Below, piece after piece: positions 52,619-60,441 of a DNA stretch of 64,000 nucleotides (its first letter is position 1; every line of letters begins with the position of its first letter). The notes under the pieces are model-generated. The model worked only from the letters and a program-made list of their open reading frames with translations. It made no database searches and was not told the origin of the DNA. The stretch comes from Sporichthya brevicatena (lineage in GTDB: Bacteria; Actinomycetota; Actinomycetes; Sporichthyales; Sporichthyaceae). A program made the translations under genes and the position numbers. The stretch lies in contig NZ_BAAAHE010000008.1 in the NCBI RefSeq assembly GCF_039525035.1, positions 136,625-200,624 on the forward strand, given 5' to 3'.

Positions 52619-53329
52619 ATGCGGATAGCGGCCGTCGTCCCCGCCGCGGGACGTGGTGAACGCCTGGGTCCCGGCGGACCGAAGGCGTTGCGTGAGCTGT
52701 CCGGCGTGCCGATCCTGGTGCACGCCGTACGGGCTGTCGCAGCGTCGCGGAGCGTCGAGCTCGTGGTCGTCGCCGCGCCCCCGGACGGGGTGAGCCTGGT
52801 CGCGTCGTTGCTGGCGGACCACGACGTCCCGGCCGAGCTGACGGTGGTCGCCGGCGGCGCCACGCGCCAGGACTCGGTGCGGCGGGCCGTTGCGAGCCTG
52901 CCGCCGGAGTTCACCGGCGTGCTCGTGCACGACGCCGCGCGTCCGCTGGTGCCGGTCGAGCTCGTGGACGCCGTCGCGGCCGCGCTCCGGGGCGGTGCCG
53001 AGGCGGTCATCCCGGCGTTGCCGGTGACCGACACCGTCAAGCAGGTGGACGACGGGGTCGTCGTCGCGACGCCGGACCGCGCGGGCCTGGTCGCGGTCCA
53101 GACGCCGCAGGGGTTCTCGCGCGCCGTGCTGGAGAAGGCCCACGCCGCCGCGACCGACTCCGCCACGACCGACGCCGCCGCGACCGACGACGCCGGGCTG
53201 GTGGAGCGCATCGGCATCGCCGTCCGGACCGTGCCGGGCAGCGAGGAGGCCTTCAAGGTCACTCGGCCGCTCGACCTGGTCTTTGCGGAGGCGATCCTCG
53301 CCCGCCGGCGGGCGGAGCGGATCCGATGA
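52619..53329 (+). CDS. ispD: 2-C-methyl-D-erythritol 4-phosphate cytidylyltransferase
   Basis: Encodes 236 residues. CTP-binding [18 protein letters not shown] at the N terminus and the later [12 protein letters not shown]. It makes CDP-ME in the MEP isoprenoid pathway. The ATDDA segment (about 175-192) is expanded by three 15-bp tandem repeats (53147-53191) encoding A-[AT]-T-D-x, which is not typical. ATG 52619; ispF begins 8 bp after the stop. Confidence 0.92.
   Translation: MRIAAVVPAAGRGERLGPGGPKALRELSGVPILVHAVRAVAASRSVELVVVAAPPDGVSLVASLLADHDVPAELTVVAGGATRQDSVRRAVASLPPEFTGVLVHDAARPLVPVELVDAVAAALRGGAEAVIPALPVTDTVKQVDDGVVVATPDRAGLVAVQTPQGFSRAVLEKAHAAATDSATTDAAATDDAGLVERIGIAVRTVPGSEEAFKVTRPLDLVFAEAILARRRAERIR
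53147..53191. repeat. 15-bp tandem repeat inside ispD
   Basis: Three 15-bp units (GCCGCGACCGACTCC, GCCACGACCGACGCC, GCCGCGACCGACGAC) encode [10 protein letters not shown] and AATDD in ispD. They extend a normally short ATDDA segment in frame. Confidence 0.8.
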
Positions 53330-53336
53330 GGGCCCG

Positions 53337-53813
53337 ATGAGGGTCGGCATCGGGGTCGACGTCCACGCGTTCGCGACGCTGCCGACGCCGGGGCGCGATC
53401 TCTGGCTGGCCGGCCTGCGGTGGCCGGGGGAGCATGCGCTGCTCGGGCACTCGGACGCGGACGTCGCGGCGCACGCCTGCTGCGACGCGCTGTTCTCCGC
53501 GGCGGGGCTCGCCGACCTCGGGGCCCAGTTCGGCACCGCCGAACCCGAGTGGGCCGGGGCGTCGGGCTCCGCTCTCCTGGCGGAGGCCGCGCGCCGGGTC
53601 CGCGAGGCCGGGTTCGAGATCGGCAACGTCGCGGTGCAGGTGATCGGCAACCGGCCGCGTCTCGGGCCGCGCCGCGCGGAGGCGTCCGAGGCGCTCTCGA
53701 CGGCGGCCGGGGCGCCGGTGTCGGTGTCCGCCACGACGACCGACGGACTGGGCCTGACGGGTCGCGGCGAGGGCATTGCGGCCGTCGCAACCGCGCTCGT
53801 GTTCCCCGCCTGA
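53337..53813 (+). CDS. ispF: 2-C-methyl-D-erythritol 2,4-cyclodiphosphate synthase
   Basis: Encodes 158 residues. Zinc ligands Asp and His of GIGVDVHAF (about 6-10), then [28 protein letters not shown] and [15 protein letters not shown] near the C terminus. It cyclises CDP-MEP phosphate to MEcPP. ATG 53337 matches the family start; it follows ispD by 8 bp. The next usual gene, cysS, is displaced 8.5 kb downstream. Confidence 0.95.
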   Translation: MRVGIGVDVHAFATLPTPGRDLWLAGLRWPGEHALLGHSDADVAAHACCDALFSAAGLADLGAQFGTAEPEWAGASGSALLAEAARRVREAGFEIGNVAVQVIGNRPRLGPRRAEASEALSTAAGAPVSVSATTTDGLGLTGRGEGIAAVATALVFPA

Positions 53814-53848
53814 GCCGCTTCAAACCCCGCTGACCTGGGGAAATCCGC

Positions 53849-53889
53849 GCGCACCGGCGCTGTGAGATCTCGTGATGAGACCGGTGCGC
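53849..53889. terminator. Inverted repeat after ispF
   Basis: GCGCACCGG and CCGGTGCGC, 9-bp arms with a 23-nt loop, in the ispF-nirB gap. It could end the ispF transcript. Confidence 0.4.
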
Positions 53890-53894
53890 CGCTT

Positions 53895-53921
53895 GTAACA
53901 ATCCCGACGCAACCGGGAAAC
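53895..53921. promoter_or_regulatory. Possible GlnR-type box before nirB
   Basis: GTAAC (53895-53899), GACGC (53906-53910) and GAAAC (53917-53921) at 11-bp phase. The GTnAC and GAAAC pentamers match the known GlnR consensus, although the middle unit is poor and the a/b alternation is not ideal. GlnR targets nirB in Streptomyces; this is inference. Confidence 0.3.
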
Positions 53922-53978
53922 GCCACTGCGTTGCCATGGGGTCACCATCACGACGTGACCCAGTGGAAGGAGCAGGCG

Positions 53979-56549
53979 TTGTCCCCCGATCGCCGCTCTC
54001 TCGTGGTCCTCGGCCATGGCATGGTCGGCCACAAGTTCGTCACCGCGGCGCTCGACCGCGGGCTCACTGCCGAGTACGAGATCACCGTCCTCGGCGAGGA
54101 GTCCCGGCCCGCGTACGACCGGGTCGCGCTCTCGTCGGTGTTCGCCGGCAGCAGCGCCGAGGACCTCTCGCTGCTCCCCGACGGTCACTACCCCGACCCG
54201 GGGGTGACGCTGGAGCTGCGGGCGCAGGTCACCGGGATCGACCGGGCGGCGCGCACCGTGACCCTGGCGGACGGCCGCGTCGTCGCCTACGACGTGCTCG
54301 TGCTGGCGACCGGGTCGTACCCGTTCGTGCCGCCCGTGCCCGGCCGCGAGGCGGAGAACTGCTTCGTCTACCGGACGATCGACGACCTGGACGCGATCCG
54401 CGCGGCCGCGGTCGACGCGAGTGCCGGTGCGGTGATCGGCGGGGGCCTGCTCGGGCTGGAGGCGGCGAACGCGCTGCTCAACCTCGGACTCACCACGCAC
54501 GTGGTCGAGATGGCGCCGCGTCTGATGCCGCTTCAGGTCGACGACGCCGGCGGCGCGATGCTTGCCCGGCACATCCGCGACCTCGGCGTGCACGTCCACC
54601 TCGGCGCGACGACCGAGGAGATCGTGGCCGACGAGCGGGGCCGGGTCGCGCAGCTCAAGCTCAAGGACGCGGAGCCGCTTGACATCGGCGTGCTGGTGTT
54701 CTCCGCCGGCATCCGGCCGCGCGACGAGCTCGCCCGGGCCTGTGGGCTGGAGATCGGGCCGCGCGGCGGCGTCGTCGTCGACGAGGACTGCCGGACCTCC
54801 GACCCGGCGATCTTCGCGGTCGGCGAGGTCGCGTGCGCGCAGGGCATGGTCTACGGCCTGGTCGCCCCGGGTTACTCGATGGCGGAGACGGCCGCGACGG
54901 CGATCGCCGGGGAGTCCCGCCCGTTCACCGGCGCGGACCTGTCGACGAAGCTGAAGCTGATGGGCGTGGACGTCGCCAGCTTCGGCGACGCGTTCGCGAC
55001 GACGCCGGATGCGCTCGAGCTGACCTACGCGGACCCGATCACCCGCGTCTACAAGAAGTTGGTCGTGAGCGCCGACGCCACGCGGCTGCTCGGCGGCATC
55101 CTCGTCGGGGACGCCTCGGCGTATCTGACGCTGCGTCCGATGGCCGGTTCGGACATCGCGCTCCCCGCCAACCCGGAAGACCTGATCCTCCCGCCGCGCT
55201 CGGGGTCCGGCGGGGGGATCGGCCCGGTGGCGCTGCCGGACGAGGCGACGATCTGCTCCTGCGAGAACGTCTCGAAGGGCGAGATCGTCGGCGCGGTCAC
55301 CTCCCACGGGTGCACGACGATCCCCGACGTCAAGGGCTGCACGAAGGCCGGCACCGGCTGCGGCTCCTGCGTCCCGCTGCTGAAGACGCTGCTCGACCAC
55401 GAGCTCACCAAGCTCGGAGTCACGGTGAGCAAGGCGATCTGCGAGCACTTCGCCTACAGCCGCGCCGAGCTCTTCGACATCGTCCGCGTCACGGGGGCAC
55501 GGAGCTTCTCCGACATCCTCGCCTCGCACGGCACGGGCCGCGGGTGCGACATCTGCAAGCCGGCGATCGCCTCGATCCTCGCGAGCCGCTACAACGAGCA
55601 CGTCCTCGAGGGCGAGCGCGGGAAGCTGCAGGACACCAACGACCACCTGCTCGCGAACATGCAGCGCAACGGCACGTACTCGGTGGTGCCGCGGATCCCC
55701 GGTGGGGAGATCACGCCGGAGGGCCTGATCCTCATCGGCGAGGTCGCGAAGGAGTTCGGGCTCTACACGAAGATCACCGGCGGGCAGCGGATCGACCTGT
55801 TCGGTGCCCGCGCCGAGCAGCTGCCGCTGATCTGGCAGCGGCTCGTCGACGGCGGGTTCGAGTCCGGGCACGCGTACGGGAAGTCGCTGCGGACGATCAA
55901 GTCGTGCGTCGGCTCGACCTGGTGCCGGTACGGCGTGCAGGACTCCGTCGGGATGGCGATCGCTCTTGAGCTGCGGTACCGCGGTCTGCGGGCGCCGCAC
56001 AAGTTGAAGTCCGCGGTCTCCGGGTGCGCGCGTGAGTGCGCCGAGGCCCGGGGGAAGGACTTCGGGATCATCGCGACGGAGAAGGGCTGGAACCTCTACG
56101 TCGGCGGCAACGGCGGCATGACGCCGAAGCACGCGATCGAACTCGCCCGCGACCTCGACGACGAGACGCTGATCCGCTACATCGACCGGTTCCTGATGTT
56201 CTACATCCGCACCGCCGACCGGCTGCAGCGCACGGCGCCGTGGCTCGAGGCCCTCGACGGCGGCATCGAGTACCTCAAGGCGGTCATCGTCGAGGACTCC
56301 CTCGGCATCTGCGCCGACCTCGAGGCGGACATGGCGCGGCACGTCGCCACGTACGCCGACGAGTGGGCGGCCACCATCGCGGACCCGGAGAAGCTCAAGC
56401 GCTTCGTGTCCTTCGTCAACGCTCCCGACGTCCCCGATCCGACGATCACGTTCGTCGACGAACGCGGCCAGATCCGACCCGCCGGGCCCGGCGAGTCCGG
56501 AGAGCCGCACATCGTCGCCGGTCCGACCCTGAAGGTAGGTGCGGTATGA
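53979..56549 (+). CDS. nirB: Assimilatory nitrite reductase (NADH) large subunit
   Basis: Encodes 856 residues. FAD-binding LVVLGHGMVGHKFV at the N terminus; NAD part with VIGGGLLGLEAANAL (about 150-164); BFD-like [2Fe-2S] ICSCENVSKGEIVGAV with GTGCGSC (about 425-460); siroheme/[4Fe-4S] part with IKSCVGSTWCRYG and SGCARECAEARGKDFG (about 640-695). It reduces nitrite to ammonium. TTG 53979 is preferred because GAAGGAG is 6-7 nt upstream and homologues begin there; a GTG 24 bp upstream is an alternative. Overlaps nirD (ATGA). Confidence 0.93.
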   Translation: MSPDRRSLVVLGHGMVGHKFVTAALDRGLTAEYEITVLGEESRPAYDRVALSSVFAGSSAEDLSLLPDGHYPDPGVTLELRAQVTGIDRAARTVTLADGRVVAYDVLVLATGSYPFVPPVPGREAENCFVYRTIDDLDAIRAAAVDASAGAVIGGGLLGLEAANALLNLGLTTHVVEMAPRLMPLQVDDAGGAMLARHIRDLGVHVHLGATTEEIVADERGRVAQLKLKDAEPLDIGVLVFSAGIRPRDELARACGLEIGPRGGVVVDEDCRTSDPAIFAVGEVACAQGMVYGLVAPGYSMAETAATAIAGESRPFTGADLSTKLKLMGVDVASFGDAFATTPDALELTYADPITRVYKKLVVSADATRLLGGILVGDASAYLTLRPMAGSDIALPANPEDLILPPRSGSGGGIGPVALPDEATICSCENVSKGEIVGAVTSHGCTTIPDVKGCTKAGTGCGSCVPLLKTLLDHELTKLGVTVSKAICEHFAYSRAELFDIVRVTGARSFSDILASHGTGRGCDICKPAIASILASRYNEHVLEGERGKLQDTNDHLLANMQRNGTYSVVPRIPGGEITPEGLILIGEVAKEFGLYTKITGGQRIDLFGARAEQLPLIWQRLVDGGFESGHAYGKSLRTIKSCVGSTWCRYGVQDSVGMAIALELRYRGLRAPHKLKSAVSGCARECAEARGKDFGIIATEKGWNLYVGGNGGMTPKHAIELARDLDDETLIRYIDRFLMFYIRTADRLQRTAPWLEALDGGIEYLKAVIVEDSLGICADLEADMARHVATYADEWAATIADPEKLKRFVSFVNAPDVPDPTITFVDERGQIRPAGPGESGEPHIVAGPTLKVGAV

Positions 56550-56914
56550 CCACCCTGGACACCCACGAGCTGACGTACACCGAGGTCGACACCTGGGTGG
56601 ACGTCCTTCCCGAGGCCGAACTCTCCACGGAGATCGGCGTTCCGGCCCTCGTGGGTAACGCGCCCGTCGCGGTGTTCCGGACCTGGGACGGCGAACTCCA
56701 CGCGGTGTCGAACCTCGACCCGAAGACGGGGGCGTCGGTGATTGCGCGCGGCATCGTCGGCACCCGCGGGGACGTGCCGACCGTCGCGTCGCCGCTGTAC
56801 AAGCACGTGTTCGACCTGCGCACCGGGCGGTGCCTGGACGACGACTCGCTCGCGTTGGCGCGCTACCAGGCGCGGGTGCGTGAGGGCGTGATTCAGGTGC
56901 GTGCAGCCGGATGA
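56546..56914 (+). CDS. nirD: Nitrite reductase small subunit
   Basis: Encodes 122 residues. It has the Rieske-like fold without the [2Fe-2S] ligands: no CxH..CxxH pair is seen, which is normal for NirD. Region ELHAVSNLDPKTG and SPLYKHVFDLRTGRC match the family. ATG 56546 overlaps nirB, and hemD overlaps its end (56911). Confidence 0.92.
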   Translation: MTTLDTHELTYTEVDTWVDVLPEAELSTEIGVPALVGNAPVAVFRTWDGELHAVSNLDPKTGASVIARGIVGTRGDVPTVASPLYKHVFDLRTGRCLDDDSLALARYQARVREGVIQVRAAG

Positions 56915-58062
56915 CCGTGCTGGGCGACCGCGAGGTCGGGGGCGCCTCGTTGCCCAGCCAGGCGACGGTGCTCACGGGCTTCAGCGTGGCCATCACCGCG
57001 TGCCGGCGGCGGGAGGAACTCGCCGGTCTGCTGGAGCGCCGGGGCGCTCGGGTCATCTCCGCGCCGGCGGTGCAGATCCGTCCGCTGGCCGACGACACCG
57101 ATCTGGTCGCGGCGACGCGCGCGTGTATCGCGGCGCCGCCGGCGATCGTGATCGCCAGCACCGGCGTGGGCTTCCGGGGCTGGATGGAGGCCGCCGACGG
57201 CTGGGGACTCGGCGACGCCCTGCGACGGGTGCTGGACTCGGCGAACGTGCTCGCGCGGGGGCCGAAGGCGATGGGCGCGATCCGCGCGGCCGGGCTGCGC
57301 GAGTCGTGGTCGCCGGTGTCGGAGTCGCTGCGGGAGGTGCTCGACCACCTGCGGGCCGGCGACGTCCGCGGCGTGCGCATCGCGGTGCAGCTGCACGGCG
57401 ATCCGGAGCCGGAGCTGATCGAGGGTCTGCGGGCCGCCGGGGCCGACGTCATCCCGGTGCCGGTCTACCGCTGGCGGGCGCCCGACGACGTCGGACCGTT
57501 GATGAAGCTCGTCGAACTCGTGGCGACGCGGAACGTCGACGCGGTCGCGTTCACCAGCAAGCCGGCGGTGCAGGCGCTGCTCGACCTCGCCGAGCAGGTG
57601 GGTCGCCGCGAGGCGGTCCTGGCCGCGTTCCGGGGCGATGTCGTGCCGGCGTGCGTGGGCCAGGTGACCGCCGAGCCGCTCGAGATCATCGGCGTCAAGA
57701 CGTTGCAGCCGGACCGTCCGCGGCTCGGCGCCCTCGTGCGTGTGATCGCCGAGGAACTGCCGCGGCGGCGACCCGACGGATTGATGGTCGGCGGGCACCG
57801 GCTGGAGATCCGTGGGCACGCGGTGCTGGTCGACCAGCGCATGGTCGACCTCCCGCCGGCGCCGATGGCCGTGCTGCGCGCACTCGCCGAACAGCCGGGC
57901 CGGGTGATGTCACGGGCACAACTGGTGCCGCGCCTCCCGTCGGGTGACGCGGCCTCAGAACACGCGGTCGAGATGGCGGTGACCCGGCTCCGCGCGGCGC
58001 TGGGTGACGGCGCCTGCGTCCAGACCGTCGTCAAGCGCGGCTACCGGTTGCGCGTCGAATGA
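56911..58062 (+). CDS. hemD: Uroporphyrinogen-III synthase fused to a response-regulator-type winged helix
   Basis: Encodes 383 residues. The HemD domain (about 25-265) is two-lobed: ERRGARVISAPAVQIRPL and IASTGVGFRGWMEAA, then VDAVAFTSKPAVQALLDL. The C-terminal ~100 residues are a winged helix as in OmpR/GlnR proteins (VDLPPAPMAVLRALAEQPGRVMSR, VEMAVTRLRAALG and VVKRGYRLRV). Such fusions occur in actinobacteria (cf. Rv0260c). It may make uroporphyrinogen III for siroheme, regulate the nir operon, or both. ATG 56911 overlaps nirD (ATGA). Confidence 0.88.
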   Translation: MTVLGDREVGGASLPSQATVLTGFSVAITACRRREELAGLLERRGARVISAPAVQIRPLADDTDLVAATRACIAAPPAIVIASTGVGFRGWMEAADGWGLGDALRRVLDSANVLARGPKAMGAIRAAGLRESWSPVSESLREVLDHLRAGDVRGVRIAVQLHGDPEPELIEGLRAAGADVIPVPVYRWRAPDDVGPLMKLVELVATRNVDAVAFTSKPAVQALLDLAEQVGRREAVLAAFRGDVVPACVGQVTAEPLEIIGVKTLQPDRPRLGALVRVIAEELPRRRPDGLMVGGHRLEIRGHAVLVDQRMVDLPPAPMAVLRALAEQPGRVMSRAQLVPRLPSGDAASEHAVEMAVTRLRAALGDGACVQTVVKRGYRLRVE

Positions 58063-58868
58063 GCGCTCCCACGCTGGTTGCCGTCGCGCACGGCAGCCGC
58101 AATCCGGCTGCCCAGGCGAACATCCGGGCCCTGCTGGCGGCGGTCCGCGCCGCCCGACCGGGGCTGGAGGTCCGCGAGGCCTTCGTCGAGCTCGCCGCCC
58201 CCTCGCTCCCCGAGGTCCTCCGCGCCGTCGAAGGGGAGGTCGTCGTCGTCCCGCTGCTCCTCGGCAACGGGTACCACGTCGCGCACGACGTCGCGGGCGT
58301 CGCCGACTTCCACCGCCCCGGGACGCCCTGCGCCCCCGCCCTCGGACCGGACCCCCTCCTCGCCCTCGCCCTCGCCGACCGCCTCGCCGCCGCCGAGTCC
58401 GCCGCCGAGTCCGCCACCGAATCCGCCGCGGCGGCCGCCGCTGTGTCAAAAAAGGGTGACACCCCTTACTGCGCAGTAAGGGGTGTCACCCTTTGTGAAC
58501 GGGGGCCGGTGGTGCTCGCCGCGGCGGGGTCGTCGGACCCGCGGTCGCACGCCGACGTCGACGCGATGGCGGTGCTGCTGGAGCAGCAGCTCGGGCGCCC
58601 GGTGATCCCGGCCTACAACTCGGCGACGACGCCGTCGGTGCGGGACGCGGTCACGGCGGCGCGCGCGATGGGCCGTCGCTCGGTGTCGGTCGCGACCTAC
58701 CTGCTCTCCCCGGGCCGCTTCGCGACGGAGGTGCAGGCCTGCGGAGCTGACGTAGTGTCAGCTCCGCTCGGCGTGCACCCGGCTCTCGTCGGCCTCGTGC
58801 TCGCGCGTTACGACGCGGCGCGGGCTCTCACCCCATCGTCTTCTGCCCGTCGAGCGACTCTCGGATGA
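58059..58868 (+). CDS. Sirohydrochlorin chelatase (CbiX family) carrying an in-frame 44-bp palindrome
   Basis: Encodes 269 residues in two CbiX half-domains. N half (about 1-110): AVAHGSRNPAAQ with the catalytic His and LLLGNGYHVAHDV. C half (about 150-255): VLAAAGSSDPRSHAD and CGADVVSAPLGVHPAL. The linker (about 110-150) has three 12-bp AAES repeats, then KGDTPYCAVRGVTL, encoded entirely by the 44-bp palindrome in its only open frame. It inserts ferrous iron (or Co) into sirohydrochlorin for siroheme. ATG 58059 overlaps hemD; its 3' end overlaps dinB by 41 bp. Function is probably kept, as both domains stay in frame. Confidence 0.88.
   Translation: MSAPTLVAVAHGSRNPAAQANIRALLAAVRAARPGLEVREAFVELAAPSLPEVLRAVEGEVVVVPLLLGNGYHVAHDVAGVADFHRPGTPCAPALGPDPLLALALADRLAAAESAAESATESAAAAAAVSKKGDTPYCAVRGVTLCERGPVVLAAAGSSDPRSHADVDAMAVLLEQQLGRPVIPAYNSATTPSVRDAVTAARAMGRRSVSVATYLLSPGRFATEVQACGADVVSAPLGVHPALVGLVLARYDAARALTPSSSARRATLG
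58389..58424. repeat. 12-bp tandem repeats in the chelatase linker
   Basis: GCCGCCGAGTCC twice and GCCACCGAATCC once, encoding AAES/AAES/ATES. They lie 27 bp before the inserted palindrome, in the flexible domain linker. Confidence 0.75.
58451..58494. repeat. 44-bp perfect palindrome, copy 3 (inside the chelatase gene)
   Basis: Identical to copies at 5883 and 41452. Here it is inside a coding region and read in its single open frame (of three) as KGDTPYCAVRGVTL. The flank GTCAAA resembles the other left flanks. Confidence 0.95.
58741..58767. repeat. 27-bp perfect inverted repeat within the chelatase gene
   Basis: GCGGAGCTGAC and GTCAGCTCCGC around GTAGT. It encodes the conserved CGADVVSAPL stretch but with codons rare for this genome (GTA, TCA, GCT), so the DNA symmetry may be selected. 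Possible protein site near the 3' end of the gene. Confidence 0.6.
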
Positions 58869-59382
58869 TGTCCGCGTGGCCGGCGTGCTGCGCGGTCTCG
58901 GCCACGATGTGCGTGATCACGCGGCGGGCGGTCCAGCGGGCCCCCGGCGGGAACCACGGCGCCTCGGGCAGCGGGTGCGAGGAGTTCAGGTCGACCTCGG
59001 CCAGCAGTGCGTCGGTCTGCGCGGCGACCTCGGCGTAGTCGGCGAGGACCCCCGCGAGCGTCTCGCCCGGCAACAGGCGGAACGAGTTGCCGTGCGCGGC
59101 GTAGGACTCCTCGGTCATCTCCATCGCCGCCGGGCCGCGGCGGATGAACTCGGCCCACCCGCGCTCGACGAAGGCGACGTGCTTGACCAGCCCGCCGAGG
59201 GTGAGCTCGCTGACGGTGGTGCGCTTGGTCGCGGCCTCGTCGTCCAGGCCCGCGACGGTGGTGCGCAGGAAGAAGCGGTGCTTGGTCAGGAGGTCGAGCA
59301 GGTCGGCGCGCTCGATCGCGGCGGGGTCGTCGGTGGCCGGCGCGGGGGTGGTCATGGCCTTGTACTCCTCGATCGTGGTCAT
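58828..59382 (-). CDS. DinB-superfamily (DUF664) protein
   Basis: Encodes 184 residues, a four-helix bundle of the DinB/YfiT type. The conserved Hs (KHVAFVERGW near 86, HIVAETAQHAGHADIIRE near 157-174) could bind a divalent metal. Some actinobacterial members are mycothiol-dependent enzymes, but here the role is unknown. ATG 59382 follows AGGAG. Divergent from a YafY-type regulator that has a strong operator in the gap; convergent with the chelatase gene, overlapping it by 41 bp. Confidence 0.85.
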   Translation of the reverse strand: MTTIEEYKAMTTPAPATDDPAAIERADLLDLLTKHRFFLRTTVAGLDDEAATKRTTVSELTLGGLVKHVAFVERGWAEFIRRGPAAMEMTEESYAAHGNSFRLLPGETLAGVLADYAEVAAQTDALLAEVDLNSSHPLPEAPWFPPGARWTARRVITHIVAETAQHAGHADIIRESLDGQKTMG

Positions 59383-59435
59383 CTCGGGACTCCTGGTCGG
59401 TGACGGTTCGGGCTCGTGAGAACCACGCTAGAAGG

Positions 59436-59460
59436 ATTGCGGTCAGTTTCTGTCCGCAAT
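59436..59460. promoter_or_regulatory. Operator between dinB and the WYL regulator
   Basis: ATTGCGGTCAG-TTT-CTGTCCGCAAT, 11-bp arms with one mismatch. It is centred between divergent starts at 59382 and 59479 and likely binds the regulator encoded at 59479. Confidence 0.65.
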
Positions 59461-59478
59461 GTCAGGCAGACTTTCGGC

Positions 59479-60441
59479 ATGGCGAACACGAGTTCCCGGA
59501 CCCTGCGGCTGCTCTCCCTCCTGCAGGCGCACCGGCACTGGCGGGGCAGCGAGCTCGCGGAACGGCTCGGCGTCTCGGAGCGGACGCTGCGGCGCGACGT
59601 GGACCGGCTCCGCGAGCTCGGCTACGACGTCGACGCAACGCCCGGTGTGGACGGTGGGTACCAGCTGCGGGCCGGGTCCGCGCTGCCGCCGCTGGTCGTC
59701 GACGACGAGGAGGCGGTGGCCCTGGCGGTCGGGATGCAGGCCGCGACCGACGGCGCGGTGCCGGGGCTGGAGGAGGTGTCGGTCCGGGCGCTCGGCAAGG
59801 TCGTGCAGGTTCTGCCGCCGCGGCTGCGCCGCCGGGTCGAGACGTTGCGCGCGATGACCGTGCCTGCGACCTGGGGGCCGAGCAGCGGTGGGCCGAGCGT
59901 CGACACTGAGGCGCTCGTCGTCGTCGCGCAGGCCTGTCGGGACGGTGAACGGCTGCGGTTCGACTACACCGCGCGCGAGGCCGAGGAGACCGCGCGCCAC
60001 GTCGAGCCGCACCGGGTCGTCAAGCTCGGCCGGCGGTGGTACCTCGCCGCGTGGGACGTCGAGCGCGCGGACTGGCGCAGCTTCCGGCTGGACCGGCTGC
60101 GCAATCCGCGCGGCACGGGTGCGCGGTTCGCTCCGCGGACGCCACCGGGTGGCGATGCGGCCGAGTACGTGAAGTCCTCGATCGTCGGGCTGCGGGAGCC
60201 GCAGCGGGTGGTGGCGGAGGTCGAGGCGCCCGCCGACCGCGTGCGGGTGCGGATCGGCCGGTGGGCGCTGGTCACCCCCGTCGACGACGAGAGGTGCCGC
60301 GTGGAAATGACGGCGGATCAGTTCGAGTGGCCGGCGATGGCCCTCGGTTCACTCGGCGCCGAGTTTCGTGTGGTCGAGCCCGACGAGTTGCGTGTCTATC
60401 TGCGCGACTGGTCCGAGCGGTTCGGCCGTGCGACCGCGTGA
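59479..60441 (+). CDS. YafY/WYL-family helix-turn-helix regulator
   Basis: Encodes 320 residues. HTH_11-type N terminus (LQAHRHWRGSELAERLGVSERTLRRDVDRLRELGY, about 16-50) and a WYL domain (about 140-215) with RRWYLAAWDVERADWRSFRLDR. These sense ligands via the WYL fold. ATG 59479. A 25-bp near-perfect operator sits 19 bp upstream. Its last 93 bp overlap the convergent MFS gene. Confidence 0.88.
   Translation: MANTSSRTLRLLSLLQAHRHWRGSELAERLGVSERTLRRDVDRLRELGYDVDATPGVDGGYQLRAGSALPPLVVDDEEAVALAVGMQAATDGAVPGLEEVSVRALGKVVQVLPPRLRRRVETLRAMTVPATWGPSSGGPSVDTEALVVVAQACRDGERLRFDYTAREAEETARHVEPHRVVKLGRRWYLAAWDVERADWRSFRLDRLRNPRGTGARFAPRTPPGGDAAEYVKSSIVGLREPQRVVAEVEAPADRVRVRIGRWALVTPVDDERCRVEMTADQFEWPAMALGSLGAEFRVVEPDELRVYLRDWSERFGRATA

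Noticed and set aside
53820-57452. A 1210-codon open frame on the minus strand opposite nirBD and hemD
   Set aside because: It is antisense to well-supported genes; its translation is rich in Arg, Asp, Val and His as expected for the shadow of a high-GC gene, with no recognised domain.
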